The translations under genes and the position numbers were made by a program. Under the pieces are notes generated by a model, which was given only the letters and a program-made list of their open reading frames with translations, did not search any database and was not told the origin of the DNA. Shown piece by piece: positions 35,046 to 44,449 of a stretch of DNA of 61,026 nt. How positions within the stretch are numbered: the first letter of the stretch is position 1; each line of letters opens with the position of its first letter. Origin of the DNA: CAKVOD01 sp964489405 (GTDB lineage: Bacteria > Bacillota > Clostridia > Christensenellales > UBA1242); assembly GCA_964489405.1 (NCBI GenBank), contig CAZAYL010000003.1:1-61026 (forward strand), given 5' to 3'.

Positions 35046-35711
35046 ATGTCAAAAAATAAGTTAAATGGACGTGGTTTTAACGATTGGAACAATAAGGTTG
35101 ATAATTTTGATTATAACAAACGCGTAAGTGAAATTGACGGCAAATTTGTAAAACCCAAAGAAAGTAATGAAAATGAGCCAATTTTTGGTGAATTAAACGA
35201 CAAAATTGATGAAAAGATTAATAATGCCAACAAAGCTTGTAGCGAACAAAATCTCAATGAGATGACTCAAAACAGTGATGAGCAAAACGCTCAAGAATAT
35301 TCACACGAAAACTACAAGAAATCAAAGCACGAACTTATTGCCGAACAAATTATTGCTGACCTTCAAAACAAAAATAGCGAAACACAAAGCAAATGCGAGC
35401 CAGCAAAAGAACTCGGCGCGGACATAATGGAAAAGCGCAAAGGCGATTTTCCGATGTTAGTTGCAATATTTGTGTCACACTGCATTTTGTTTGGACTAGC
35501 AATTATGTTGTTTTTTATTAAACTAAATACAAGCGAAATTGGTAAAGATTTAATTAATTATTTTTTCTCAATTTTTTTAGTAATTTTATATGTAGCATTA
35601 TTATTTATTGAACTATTTTTGCAACTTAAGTGTCAAAAACGAGCAGGAAAGGCGCTGATTTTGACATCTATATTGCTAATTTTCCCAACTATCGGAATTT
35701 TGATACCATAA
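35046..35711 (+). CDS. Hypothetical protein with a hydrophilic N-terminus and three membrane helices
   Basis: About 221 residues from ATG 35046, which has AAAGGAG correctly placed; the in-frame GTG at 35013 lies inside deoC and is less likely. Residues 1-135 are polar and N/E/K-rich, probably disordered. The end has three helices (LVAIFVSHCILFGLAIMLFFI; FSIFLVILYVALLFIELFL; ALILTSILLIFPTIGILI) separated by short loops with a basic LQLKCQKRAGK. Not recognised. Its position, four bases after deoC, suggests co-transcription, but nothing links its role to aldolase. Confidence 0.65.
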   Translation: MSKNKLNGRGFNDWNNKVDNFDYNKRVSEIDGKFVKPKESNENEPIFGELNDKIDEKINNANKACSEQNLNEMTQNSDEQNAQEYSHENYKKSKHELIAEQIIADLQNKNSETQSKCEPAKELGADIMEKRKGDFPMLVAIFVSHCILFGLAIMLFFIKLNTSEIGKDLINYFFSIFLVILYVALLFIELFLQLKCQKRAGKALILTSILLIFPTIGILIP

Positions 35712-35757
35712 TTTACACATTAATGCAAATACAAATAAAATGAGTTTGTTAAAAACG

Positions 35758-35786
35758 TTGAAAAACACTGAAAAATGTGGTATAAT
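35758..35786 (+). promoter_or_regulatory. Promoter of tex-serS
   Basis: TTGAAA (35758-35763) and TATAAT (35781-35786) with a 17-base spacer; the bases before the -10 form TGTGG, a partly extended -10. An ATTTACAC octamer lies upstream at 35711-35718, overlapping the previous stop codon, the same motif seen upstream of the SMS operon and in the giant-operon leader. Confidence 0.75.
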
Positions 35787-35813
35787 TAAGTATTCAATAA
35801 ATAGGAGAAATTT

Positions 35814-37964
35814 ATGACAATAGTTGAAACATTAACACAAGAATTCTCGATGAGTGAATTCCACGTGAATAACATAATTGGGCTAATTGATGAAGGATGC
35901 ACAATCCCATTTATTGCCCGCTACCGCAAAGAAATGACTGGGTCAGCAAGCGACGAAGTCTTGCGCGAATTTTCAGACAGACTCACATATTTGCGAAACT
36001 TGACAAACCGCAAAGAAGAAGTCGCCCGACTTATTACTGAGCAAGAAAAAATGACACCCGAAATTCAAACAGCGCTCGATAATGCCAAAACTATGACTGA
36101 AGTTGAGGATATTTATCGCCCATTCAAGCCAAAACGCAAAACGCGCGCATCAGTGGCAATTGCAAAAGGTTTGCAACCTCTTGCCGATTATATTTTTGCA
36201 CAAAGCGCAACTCAAGACCTAAATGAATATGCAAACACTTTCATAAACGACGAAGTTGCAACATCTGATGACGCAATTCAGGGGGCAAAAGACATCATCG
36301 CCGAAATGATTTCCGATAACGCCGAAATGCGCAAAGCCCTCCGCACTTTGTTTGGACAGTATGCTAAAATCATGTCCAAATTGACAGACAATGAAGACGC
36401 GAAAAAGTATGAAGTATACAAGGCGTTCAGCGAAAAAGTCGAAACAATTCCAAGCCACCGCATACTCGCACTCAATCGTGGCGAAAAAGAAGATTGTCTT
36501 AAAGTCGACATTGAAATGGACGAAGCACGCTCGCTTGAACTTCTGAAAGAAATGTTTAAGAAGAAAAATGGCGACTATGACGAAATTATGGATGAAGTTA
36601 TCGCGGACTCATATTCGCGTTTGATTGAAACTTCAATTGCGCGCGAAATTCGCAACATTTTGACCGACATCGCAAACGAACAAGCAATCAAAATGTTTGA
36701 ACTTAATCTCCGTCCCTTACTTATGCAACCACCACTCAAAGGTAAAGTTGTCTTGGGCTTTGACCCCGCTTACAGAACGGGTTGCAAACTTGCAGTCGTC
36801 GACGCCAACGGTAATTTGTTAGATTTCAAAGTTGTATATCCAACCCCGCCACAAAATGACATCGACGGCGCAAAAACTATAATCAAAGATTTGATTGATA
36901 AATACAAAATCGACGTAATATCAATAGGAAACGGAACGGCAAGCAAAGAAAGTGAAATTTTTGTTGCCAACCTATTAAAGGAAATCGACCGCCCAGTTAC
37001 ATACGCGATGACAAATGAAGCTGGTGCATCGGTTTATAGCGCGTCAAAACTCGGAACAGAAGAGTTTCCGCAGTATGACGTTACAGTCCGCAGTGCAACA
37101 AGCATCGCGCGCCGTCTACAAGATCCGCTCGCTGAACTCATCAAGATTGACACTAAGTCAATCGGTGTTGGGCAGTACCAGCACGATATGCCACAAGCAA
37201 GACTTGGACAAGTTCTCGACGGCGTTGTCGAAGATTGTGTCAATAGTGTTGGCGTCGACATCAACACCGCCTCATACCCCTTGCTCGCTAGAATATCAGG
37301 GCTTAATATGGGCACCGCGAAAAAAATTGTTGAATACCGCAAAGAGCACGGCGCTTTCAAAACGCGTAGCGAATTATTGAATGTTCCAAAATTTGGCGAA
37401 AAAGCGTACACGCAATGTGCAGGTTTCTTGCGTATTGTCGGTGCAGACAATATACTTGACAACACAGCTGTCCACCCCGAAAGTTATTCTTCCGCTGAGA
37501 AAATGCTCAAAACTTTAGGTTATACGGAAGCTGATGTTAAAAACAACGGCGTCGAACTCTTGCGAAAGAAAGCTGAACACTATGGTCTTGAAAAACTCGC
37601 TGAAGAATGCGGAGTCGGGGTTCCAACACTTGAAGACATTATTGATGAACTTATGAAACCAGGGAGAGATATTCGCGACTCACTACCACAACCAATTTTA
37701 CGCACGGACGTTATGGATATAAACGACCTACAAAAAAATATGGTATTCGACGGCGTTGTTAGAAATGTCGTTGATTTTGGCGTGTTTGTCGATATAGGCG
37801 TTCATCAAGATGGGCTTGTTCATATTTCCGAAATATGCGATAGATACATCAAGCACCCGTCTGAAGAGGTGAAAGTTGGCGACCAAGTTAAAGTAAAAAT
37901 TAAGGACGTAGACGTTGAAAGAAATAAAATTTCTCTTTCAATGAAATTAGATAAAGAATTTTAG
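35814..37964 (+). CDS. tex: Tex-family S1 RNA-binding protein
   Basis: 716 residues with all Tex domains in order. The Tex N-terminal helical domain (about 1-200) includes VNNIIGLIDEGCTIPFIARYRKEMTG. A YqgF-like RNase H fold (about 305-430) has VVLGFDPAYRTGCKLAVVD. Helix-hairpin-helix repeats (about 475-560) include SVGVDINTASYPLLARISGLN. An S1 domain (about 640-716) has GVVRNVVDFGVFVDIGVHQDGLVHISEI. Tex proteins bind nucleic acids and affect transcription and stress tolerance; the exact function varies by organism. It is followed 8 bases later by serS, so both probably come from the promoter at 35758. Confidence 0.95.
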   Translation: MTIVETLTQEFSMSEFHVNNIIGLIDEGCTIPFIARYRKEMTGSASDEVLREFSDRLTYLRNLTNRKEEVARLITEQEKMTPEIQTALDNAKTMTEVEDIYRPFKPKRKTRASVAIAKGLQPLADYIFAQSATQDLNEYANTFINDEVATSDDAIQGAKDIIAEMISDNAEMRKALRTLFGQYAKIMSKLTDNEDAKKYEVYKAFSEKVETIPSHRILALNRGEKEDCLKVDIEMDEARSLELLKEMFKKKNGDYDEIMDEVIADSYSRLIETSIAREIRNILTDIANEQAIKMFELNLRPLLMQPPLKGKVVLGFDPAYRTGCKLAVVDANGNLLDFKVVYPTPPQNDIDGAKTIIKDLIDKYKIDVISIGNGTASKESEIFVANLLKEIDRPVTYAMTNEAGASVYSASKLGTEEFPQYDVTVRSATSIARRLQDPLAELIKIDTKSIGVGQYQHDMPQARLGQVLDGVVEDCVNSVGVDINTASYPLLARISGLNMGTAKKIVEYRKEHGAFKTRSELLNVPKFGEKAYTQCAGFLRIVGADNILDNTAVHPESYSSAEKMLKTLGYTEADVKNNGVELLRKKAEHYGLEKLAEECGVGVPTLEDIIDELMKPGRDIRDSLPQPILRTDVMDINDLQKNMVFDGVVRNVVDFGVFVDIGVHQDGLVHISEICDRYIKHPSEEVKVGDQVKVKIKDVDVERNKISLSMKLDKEF

Positions 37965-37972
37965 GAGAAAAA

Positions 37973-39274
37973 ATGTTAGAACTTAGAAAAATGATAGAAA
38001 ATATTGACGAATATGCTGAAAAATTAAAACTTAAGAAGTTTGATCTTGATAAAGAATATTTTTTGAATCTTAACGAAAAAATTAACAGTGTGCGTACTCA
38101 ATGTCAAGAAATGCAAAACATACGCAACAAAGGGGCTGACAAAGTCGGACAATTGATGCGTGAAAAAGAAAAAAACGCCACTGAAATTGAAAGAATTAAA
38201 GCAGAAATGACAAAAGTTAGCGATAAAGTCAAAGCACTTGAAACCGAACTTAGCGCACTTGAAACTGAACTTAAAAATTATATGATGCGTATGCCAAATA
38301 TTCCAACGGACTTTACGCCACGTGGAAAAGATGAAGACGAAAATGAAGTGCTAGAGTATTGCGGAGAAAAGAGAGAATTTTCATTTACACCTGTAGAGCA
38401 CCACATTTTGGGCGAAAAAATGGGCATCATCGATATGGAGCGCGCATCAAAGCTTTCAGGTGCAAGATTTTCAGTTTTGAAGGGTGCAGGCGCGCGTCTA
38501 GAAATGGCAATTCGAAATTTTCTTTGTGATTGCGCACTTGAAAATGGTTATACGCCAGTTAGTGTTCCAGTGCTTGTTGGCAGAAATATAATGGAAGGGA
38601 CAGGGCAGTTGCCAAAGTTTGAAGAAGATATGTTTAAAACTGTTTCAAACGGCAAAGAGTTGTTCTTGATTCCAACGGCGGAAGTCCCCGTAACAAACCT
38701 TTTCAACAATGAAGTTCTTAAGCAAGAGGAATTACCTATTAGATATAGTTGCTTGTCAAACTGCTTTAGAGTAGAAGCAGGGAGTGCGGGCAAAGACGTC
38801 AAAGGAATATTCCGTCAACATCAATTCGATAAAGTCGAAATGGTTCGCTTTACAACCCCTGAACAATCGTGGGCTGAGTTCAAAGACTTGGTCGCGTGCG
38901 CAAAACGCATTTTGGATAAACTCGGGCTACATTATAGAGTTGTTGCACTCTGCACAGGAGATCTTGGGTTTAGCGCGTGTTACTGCAATGACCTTGAAGT
39001 TTGGCTTCCAGGGCAACAAAAGTATAGAGAAATTTCGAGTTGCTCGAATTTCCTTGATTTCCAAGCGCGTCGAGCTAATATTAAATTCAAAAACAGTGAA
39101 ACAAAGAAAAATGAGTTCATCCACACACTTAATGGCTCAGGCTTGCCAATTGGCAGAACACTCATCGCAGTTATGGAGAATTACCAACAAGAAGACGGCA
39201 GTATTTTGATTCCAGAAGCATTGAAAAAATATTTGCCTTATGAAAAAATCGACACTAATGGACAATTAGTCTAA
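37973..39274 (+). CDS. serS: Seryl-tRNA synthetase
   Basis: 433 residues, class II. The N-terminal ~110 residues form the long antiparallel coiled-coil arm that grips tRNA-Ser. The catalytic domain has motif 2 (FRVEAGSAGKDVKGIFRQHQFDKVEM) and motif 3 (GSGLPIGRTLIAVMENYQ), plus the serine pocket region EISSCSNFLDFQARR and the family's PTAEVPVTN. Nothing is missing. It follows tex with an AGGAG site and precedes a palindromic gap and argS. Confidence 0.97.
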   Translation: MLELRKMIENIDEYAEKLKLKKFDLDKEYFLNLNEKINSVRTQCQEMQNIRNKGADKVGQLMREKEKNATEIERIKAEMTKVSDKVKALETELSALETELKNYMMRMPNIPTDFTPRGKDEDENEVLEYCGEKREFSFTPVEHHILGEKMGIIDMERASKLSGARFSVLKGAGARLEMAIRNFLCDCALENGYTPVSVPVLVGRNIMEGTGQLPKFEEDMFKTVSNGKELFLIPTAEVPVTNLFNNEVLKQEELPIRYSCLSNCFRVEAGSAGKDVKGIFRQHQFDKVEMVRFTTPEQSWAEFKDLVACAKRILDKLGLHYRVVALCTGDLGFSACYCNDLEVWLPGQQKYREISSCSNFLDFQARRANIKFKNSETKKNEFIHTLNGSGLPIGRTLIAVMENYQQEDGSILIPEALKKYLPYEKIDTNGQLV

Positions 39275-39304
39275 AAGCAATATATAAACAACTGGTATAC
39301 TAAA

Positions 39305-39374
39305 AAATGTTGAGGTTAAGAGTAAAATAATAGTTATGTATATGCTAAATTTTATTAATTTAACCTCAACATTT
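39305..39374 (+). repeat. 15-bp perfect inverted repeat between serS and argS
   Basis: AAATGTTGAGGTTAA (39305-39319) is perfectly complementary to TTAACCTCAACATTT (39360-39374), with a 40-base AT-rich loop. The right arm ends 17 bases before the argS start. No T-run follows, so a simple terminator is unlikely. The motifs of a T-box leader (a conserved anticodon-loop region and GGTGG-like box) are not seen. It may be a leader hairpin controlling argS or a small palindromic insertion. Confidence 0.6.
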
Positions 39375-39391
39375 AATAATTGGGGAAATAA

Positions 39392-41128
39392 ATGATAGAA
39401 ATAATAAAAACAATTGAAGAAGAAATAAAAAAGATTTTAGGTTCTCTTAATATTGATAGTGATGTCAAAGTTTTTGAAGGCAATCGCCCAGAATTGGGAC
39501 AATATCAATACAATGGAGCAATGGCGCTTGCAAAGAAGTTTGGCTTTACACCAAGTGAGCTTGCAGGTAAAATTTGCGAAGAATTAAACAAATTAGACAT
39601 TGTCGAAAGCGCAACGATTGCAGGCGTCGGTTTTGTCAATATAAATTTCACAAAAGAAGCATTAATTAGACAAGTAGAAAAGACTTTTGATGAAATTGAT
39701 TTGCTTAACAAACGAAAGGACAAAACAATAATAATAGACTATTGTGGCGCAAATGTTGCAAAAACACTACACGTTGGACATTTACGTAGTTCCAACATCG
39801 GCGAAGCAATCAAAAGATTGACGCTTAAAATGGGGTATAAAGTTATCGCAGACGCACATTTCGGGGATTGGGGACGCCAAATGGGGATGATTATTGCAGA
39901 AATTCAAGAAAGACAACCTAACCTTGTATTTTTCGATGAAAATTATATAGGAGAATATCCAACCATTTCGCCCGTAACAAGCAAAGATTTGGAAGAGATT
40001 TATCCAACCGCCAATATAAAAGCAAAAGAGAATGAAGAGTTTTTAAATAAGTGCCGAAAAGCAACCTATGAATTGCAAAACGGTAGACGTGGCTATTATG
40101 CACTTTGGAAATTGTTTGTCGGAGAGTCATTAAAACCTGTTATGGAAGCACTAGATTATTTGAATGTTAAATTTGACCTTTATGAAGGCGAAAGCAACGT
40201 CAATGATATTATAAAACCTATGGTCGAAAAATTACTAAACGAAAATGTAGCACACGAAAGCAACGGAGCAATTGTAATTGATGTGCAAGATGAAGCCGAC
40301 AAAATAGAAGTCCCCCCTTTTATTGTATTAAAAACAGATGGCGCTTCATTGTATTCAACGACAGATTTAGCAACAATTTGGTCGCGTGAGCAAAGATTTA
40401 GACCCAATGAAATTTGGTATATCGCAGATAATCGACAAAGTTTACATTTCTTGCAATTATTTAGAGCGACTCGTAAAGCACACTTTGTGGATGACGACGT
40501 CAATTTGCAATTTTTTGGTTTCGGCACAATGAATGGCAAAGACGGGCGCCCATTCAAAACGCGCGACGGCGGAGTTATGAGCGTGTTAACACTCATCGAA
40601 AACGTAAAAGAAGCTATTAATAAAAAATTGCGCGAAAATGGAGTTGAAGATGAGAAAATATGCGACGCAATCACAACTGCGACACTCAAATTTGCCGACC
40701 TTTCAAATAATAGGGAAACCGACTTTATTTTCGACGTTGACAAATTTAGTGCGCTTGAAGGTAAAACAGGGCCATACATCTTGTATACAACTGTTCGCGC
40801 AAAATCAGTGCTTAACAAAGCAAATATCGATACAAATTCATTAAAATTAACTGAAATTGACAACAAAGCATACATTGATGTTTTACTTAATATAATTAAA
40901 GCCCCAACAATTCTAGAAAAATCCTTTGAGCAAAAGGCTATCAACATTATTTGCGACTACTTGTTTACGCTTTCAAATTCATTTAACAATTTTTATTCTT
41001 CAACAAAAATTATCAGCGAGCAAAACACTGAAAAGCGCAATGCCTATCTTAAAGTGTGCGAACTTGTTTCGCGCGTAAATACGGAACTTCTTGATATCTT
41101 GGCAATATCAGTCCCAGAAAAAATGTAA
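39392..41128 (+). CDS. argS: Arginyl-tRNA synthetase
   Basis: 578 residues, class I. The N-terminal tRNA-recognition domain ends with GVGFVNINF; the active site has DYCGANVAKTLHVGHLRSSNIGEA with the HVGH form of the HIGH motif at about residues 122-136. The KMSKS position reads NGKDGRPFKTRDGG, as in ArgRS enzymes that lack a standard KMSKS. The C-terminal helical anticodon-binding domain (DALR) ends at AISVPEKM. ATG 39392 has a GGGGAAA site. It lies after serS, possibly read through from the tex promoter. Confidence 0.96.
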   Translation: MIEIIKTIEEEIKKILGSLNIDSDVKVFEGNRPELGQYQYNGAMALAKKFGFTPSELAGKICEELNKLDIVESATIAGVGFVNINFTKEALIRQVEKTFDEIDLLNKRKDKTIIIDYCGANVAKTLHVGHLRSSNIGEAIKRLTLKMGYKVIADAHFGDWGRQMGMIIAEIQERQPNLVFFDENYIGEYPTISPVTSKDLEEIYPTANIKAKENEEFLNKCRKATYELQNGRRGYYALWKLFVGESLKPVMEALDYLNVKFDLYEGESNVNDIIKPMVEKLLNENVAHESNGAIVIDVQDEADKIEVPPFIVLKTDGASLYSTTDLATIWSREQRFRPNEIWYIADNRQSLHFLQLFRATRKAHFVDDDVNLQFFGFGTMNGKDGRPFKTRDGGVMSVLTLIENVKEAINKKLRENGVEDEKICDAITTATLKFADLSNNRETDFIFDVDKFSALEGKTGPYILYTTVRAKSVLNKANIDTNSLKLTEIDNKAYIDVLLNIIKAPTILEKSFEQKAINIICDYLFTLSNSFNNFYSSTKIISEQNTEKRNAYLKVCELVSRVNTELLDILAISVPEKM

Positions 41129-41173
41129 TCATTATTTTTTCAAAAAAATGCATATTTGTATATATAAAAACAT

Positions 41174-41202
41174 AAAAACCCTTGTAAAGTGCAAGGGTTT
41201 TT
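41174..41202 (+). terminator. Rho-independent terminator of argS
   Basis: AAAAACCCTTG (41174-41184) pairs with CAAGGGTTTTT (41192-41202) around TAAAGTG. It is symmetric enough to work on both strands. The -35 box of the next gene lies inside its left arm. Confidence 0.85.
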
Positions 41203-41210
41203 GATATAAT
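41182..41210 (+). promoter_or_regulatory. Promoter of the U32 gene overlapping the argS terminator
   Basis: TTGTAA (41182-41187) and TATAAT (41205-41210) with a 17-base spacer. The -10 ends six bases before the ATG at 41217, so the predicted transcript start is at or near the A of that ATG and the mRNA would be leaderless. Confidence 0.6.
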
Positions 41211-41216
41211 TATGCT

Positions 41217-43445
41217 ATGAATAATTTTGAGAATGAATATGTCGAAAATAACATAAACTTAATCGACACTCACCCAGAGATTTTAGCACCCGCAGGTGAT
41301 TTAGAATCATTGAAAGTTGCAGTTTATAATGGTGCAGACGCCGTATATTTTGGGTTGCAAGCGTTCAATGCACGTAGCAAAGCACAAAATTTTACGCTTG
41401 ATAACTTGTCCGATGTTGTAGACTTTTGCCACTTGTTTGGAGTTAAGGTGTATTTGACCGTCAACACTTTGATAAAAGATAGCGAACTTGACGAAGTCCT
41501 TGACCTTGTTCGCCAAAGTTATCAAAAGCACGTCGACGCCTTTATCATTCAAGACTTGGGGCTTGCAAGAATTTTGAAAAAACATATTCCCGACATCGAA
41601 CTGCACGCCAGCACACAAATGGGTATCCACAACCTTGAAGGTGCATTGATTGCCGAAGAAATGGGGTTTAAGCGCATTGTACTTTCGCGCGAAGTAACAC
41701 TCAATGACATCAATTTGATAAAGGCGTGGACAAACCTTGAGGTCGAATATTTTGTTCAAGGTGCACTTTGTGTTTCATTTTCGGGCAATTGTTATTTTAG
41801 CGCACTTAAATTTAACAAAAGTGGTAATCGTGGGGCGTGTTTACAACCTTGTAGATTGAAATATCGCGCTAGCACAAAAGGGGAATATAAATATCTGCTG
41901 TCACCACGCGACCTATGTTTGATAAATAGGCTAAAACAATTAGCAGATATCGGAGTTGATTCGTTCAAAATTGAGGGACGTATGCGTAGACCCGCATATG
42001 TTGCGCAAGCTGTGCAATCCTATCGTAGTGTTATTGATTCAAATTATAATGAAGAAGTGTGCAAGTTTGAGGAAAACAATCTAAAGCGTGTTTTTAATCG
42101 CGGGGAGTTTAACGAAGGAATATACTTAGACAATATTCGCGATCAAAATATAATTAATAAAGAATATCAAAATCATAGAGGCGTGAGCATTGGACAAGTC
42201 GCGAAAGTCGAACGATTCAAAGATATTTTCGCAATTTTGATTGAAACAAAACAGAGCATAAACAATGGAGACGGCTTGAAATTTATTCTTGATAATGGGA
42301 ATGAATTAAGTATTGGTGTAGGCGGTGTGGAAAAAATCAATGACAAATTGTATCGTGTCTATACAAAGAAAAGTCCAAATGTCGGCGACACAGTTTACAA
42401 AACCGTGGACTCTAATTATGAAAATTATTTAGTTAGCAACACAAATCGATTGACAATCAAGGCACATTTTGAAGCGCACCCCGATGAACCTGCAAAACTC
42501 ACTATGACATTTGGCAAAATTTCAGCCCAATGTGAGTCAATGTTTGTGTGTGATAAAGCACTTAATCAAGCACTTACGCGTGAAAAAATATTGCAAAATA
42601 TCAATAGATTAAATGATACACCTTTCGAATTAGGTTCATTCACTTGCAATCTTGGAGAAGTTTTTATTCCCGCATCAAGAATAAACGAACTCAGACGTAT
42701 GTGTGTCGACGCACTCTATAAGAAGATCGTTAAATCAAACGAAAAACCGATTCGAAAATTAGTGCGCGATTCAGTCAAACTCCCTAAAATAAATGAGAAA
42801 AACAAAAACAATTTTGCAATTATTGATGACATCAATCAAATTAATGAAATATCAGAACAAACAAACATAATTTTCGCACCAAGAATATATGATTATGAAA
42901 AAATCAATGAATGTTTACTAAAAGCGAATGAAAAAGACCACGATTTTATATACCTAAATTTACCAAATGTTGCTAATTCGTACGACATTCAACGCATTAA
43001 AAATATTTTGACTGAAATAGGGCAAGAAAACATCGGAATTGTTGCAAATAATATATATGCACTTTGTTTTACAAAGCTTGGATTTAAAACATTGATTGGA
43101 TATCAAATGAATGTAACAAATTTATGCACTATGCAAGTTTTGCTTGATATGGGGGCCGAAGCATTTACTAAGTCAATCGAGAGTGAACTCAGTTGCAAAT
43201 TGTCAATCGGGCATAATTATGTTGGCAAGCCAACAATGATGACATTCTGTCATTGTCCTTATAAAACCATCTATGACTACAATTCTTGTAAAGATTGCGA
43301 TTTTCACGATGGACTATATTACCAAGCGGAAGACAACAACTCATACTACATACGTAGAATACAGTGCAATTCTTGTTATTTCGAGCTTGTTTTTAATGAA
43401 AAAATCGGGCAAGAAAACGGTTGCGACGTAATAGATTTACGCTAA
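41217..43445 (+). CDS. U32-family peptidase-like protein (RlhA/TrhP type)
   Basis: 742 residues, the long U32 form with a C-terminal DUF3656 region. Early signatures are EILAPAGDLESLKVAVYNGADAVYFGL and HASTQMGIHNLEGA; the active core has EVEYFVQGALCVSFSGNCYFSALKFNKSGNRGACLQPCR, with the cysteines of the RlhA/TrhP family, and IDSFKIEGRMRRP follows. A second cysteine cluster sits at the end (CHCPYKTIYDYNSCKDC). Related proteins hydroxylate 23S rRNA or tRNA rather than cleave peptides. No ribosome binding site precedes the ATG, and no internal Met lies before EILAPAG, so a leaderless start seems likely. Confidence 0.9.
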   Translation: MNNFENEYVENNINLIDTHPEILAPAGDLESLKVAVYNGADAVYFGLQAFNARSKAQNFTLDNLSDVVDFCHLFGVKVYLTVNTLIKDSELDEVLDLVRQSYQKHVDAFIIQDLGLARILKKHIPDIELHASTQMGIHNLEGALIAEEMGFKRIVLSREVTLNDINLIKAWTNLEVEYFVQGALCVSFSGNCYFSALKFNKSGNRGACLQPCRLKYRASTKGEYKYLLSPRDLCLINRLKQLADIGVDSFKIEGRMRRPAYVAQAVQSYRSVIDSNYNEEVCKFEENNLKRVFNRGEFNEGIYLDNIRDQNIINKEYQNHRGVSIGQVAKVERFKDIFAILIETKQSINNGDGLKFILDNGNELSIGVGGVEKINDKLYRVYTKKSPNVGDTVYKTVDSNYENYLVSNTNRLTIKAHFEAHPDEPAKLTMTFGKISAQCESMFVCDKALNQALTREKILQNINRLNDTPFELGSFTCNLGEVFIPASRINELRRMCVDALYKKIVKSNEKPIRKLVRDSVKLPKINEKNKNNFAIIDDINQINEISEQTNIIFAPRIYDYEKINECLLKANEKDHDFIYLNLPNVANSYDIQRIKNILTEIGQENIGIVANNIYALCFTKLGFKTLIGYQMNVTNLCTMQVLLDMGAEAFTKSIESELSCKLSIGHNYVGKPTMMTFCHCPYKTIYDYNSCKDCDFHDGLYYQAEDNNSYYIRRIQCNSCYFELVFNEKIGQENGCDVIDLR

Positions 43446-43490
43446 AAAAATAATTAGCAAATAGATACATCTAAAAAACGTTTAAATTCA

Positions 43491-43523
43491 AAAAAATCGC
43501 GTACAATATCGACGCGATTTTTT
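43491..43523. terminator. Bidirectional terminator between converging genes
   Basis: AAAAAATCGCGT (43491-43502) pairs perfectly with ACGCGATTTTTT (43512-43523) around a 9-base loop. It serves the U32 gene on the plus strand and the metallopeptidase gene on the minus strand. Confidence 0.88.
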
Positions 43524-43609
43524 GTGTAAAAAACATATGTTAATAATTTTAAAAAATATTTATAATTAATTTAAATGAGATACTTACAGCTATTGATTAA
43601 TGTAAATAC

Positions 43610-44332
43610 TTAATTTTCACGCGAAAGAAATATATACAATACAAAGCGCAACATTTCAAGCAAAGCAACAACGAAAGATGCAACATATGTCAGCGCCGCT
43701 GCTTTCAAAACTTGACGTGCGCCATCAAGTTCGATTTCATTAAGGAATCCCCCATCTTCCAAGATTTGCATTGCACGCTTTGAAGCATTGAATTCAACGG
43801 GCAAGGTAATAAGGTTCAAAAGCAACGATAACCCATAGAAACAAACGCCCACCCCAATAAAAATTAAACCAATTGGGTAATTTGCCGACACAAATAACCC
43901 AAGAAGTAACCCTATGATAACCATTGGCCACAAAAGAGTGCTAGCAAGGTTTGTGATAGGGACAAGAATTTGCCTAAAACCTAAAAAGAAATAATGTTCT
44001 TTCTTTTGAATAGCGTGCCCCACTTCGTGCATAGCAACACCAAGAGAGGCAACAGATGAAGAGTCATACACATCTTCCGAAAGGGCAATGTACTTCTTTT
44101 TGGGATGATAGTGGTCAGTTAAATACCCCTTTTCTCTGCGCAATTCAATTTCTTGTAACCCCGCGCTATCCAAAACAGTACGTGCAAGTTGCGACGCAGT
44201 GATGCCGTTTGCACTTTGTATTTGACTATAAGTTTTGTATGTTCTAGAAACTTTTGCTTGTGCGTAAATGCCAAGCAAAATACCAGGGACAATTAAAATT
44301 CCTAAAGCGTAATACAATAAAATAAATGACAT
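43610..44332 (-). CDS. YugP-type membrane zinc metallopeptidase, copy 1
   Basis: 240 residues. An N-terminal helix (FILLYYALGILIVPGILLGIYA) is followed by a cytosolic or surface part with the zinc motif HEVGHAIQ at about residues 103-110 in VASLGVAMHEVGHAIQKKEH. Two to three membrane helices come next (LVPITNLASTLLWPMVIIGLLLGLF; IGLIFIGVGVCFYGLSLLLNLI), then PVEFNASKRAMQIL, the conserved family end, and a last hydrophobic stretch. This matches the Zn_peptidase_2 (YugP) family, whose substrate is unknown. AGGAG site upstream; a TATAAT occurs at 44382-44387 on this strand. A paralog lies directly upstream. Confidence 0.92.
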   Translation of the reverse strand: MSFILLYYALGILIVPGILLGIYAQAKVSRTYKTYSQIQSANGITASQLARTVLDSAGLQEIELRREKGYLTDHYHPKKKYIALSEDVYDSSSVASLGVAMHEVGHAIQKKEHYFFLGFRQILVPITNLASTLLWPMVIIGLLLGLFVSANYPIGLIFIGVGVCFYGLSLLLNLITLPVEFNASKRAMQILEDGGFLNEIELDGARQVLKAAALTYVASFVVALLEMLRFVLYIFLSREN

Positions 44333-44449
44333 AAATTCTCCTTATTTACTTTATGATTTTTTTAATATTTTATGATGCTATATTATAACATATTTTTTTA
44401 AAATTGTATTGTAATTTAACACATATTTTTATAATTTTTTGCGCTTACA

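Noticed and set aside
39275..39391. T-box leader before argS
   Set aside because: The conserved T-box and specifier features are not visible; only the 15-bp inverted repeat stands out.
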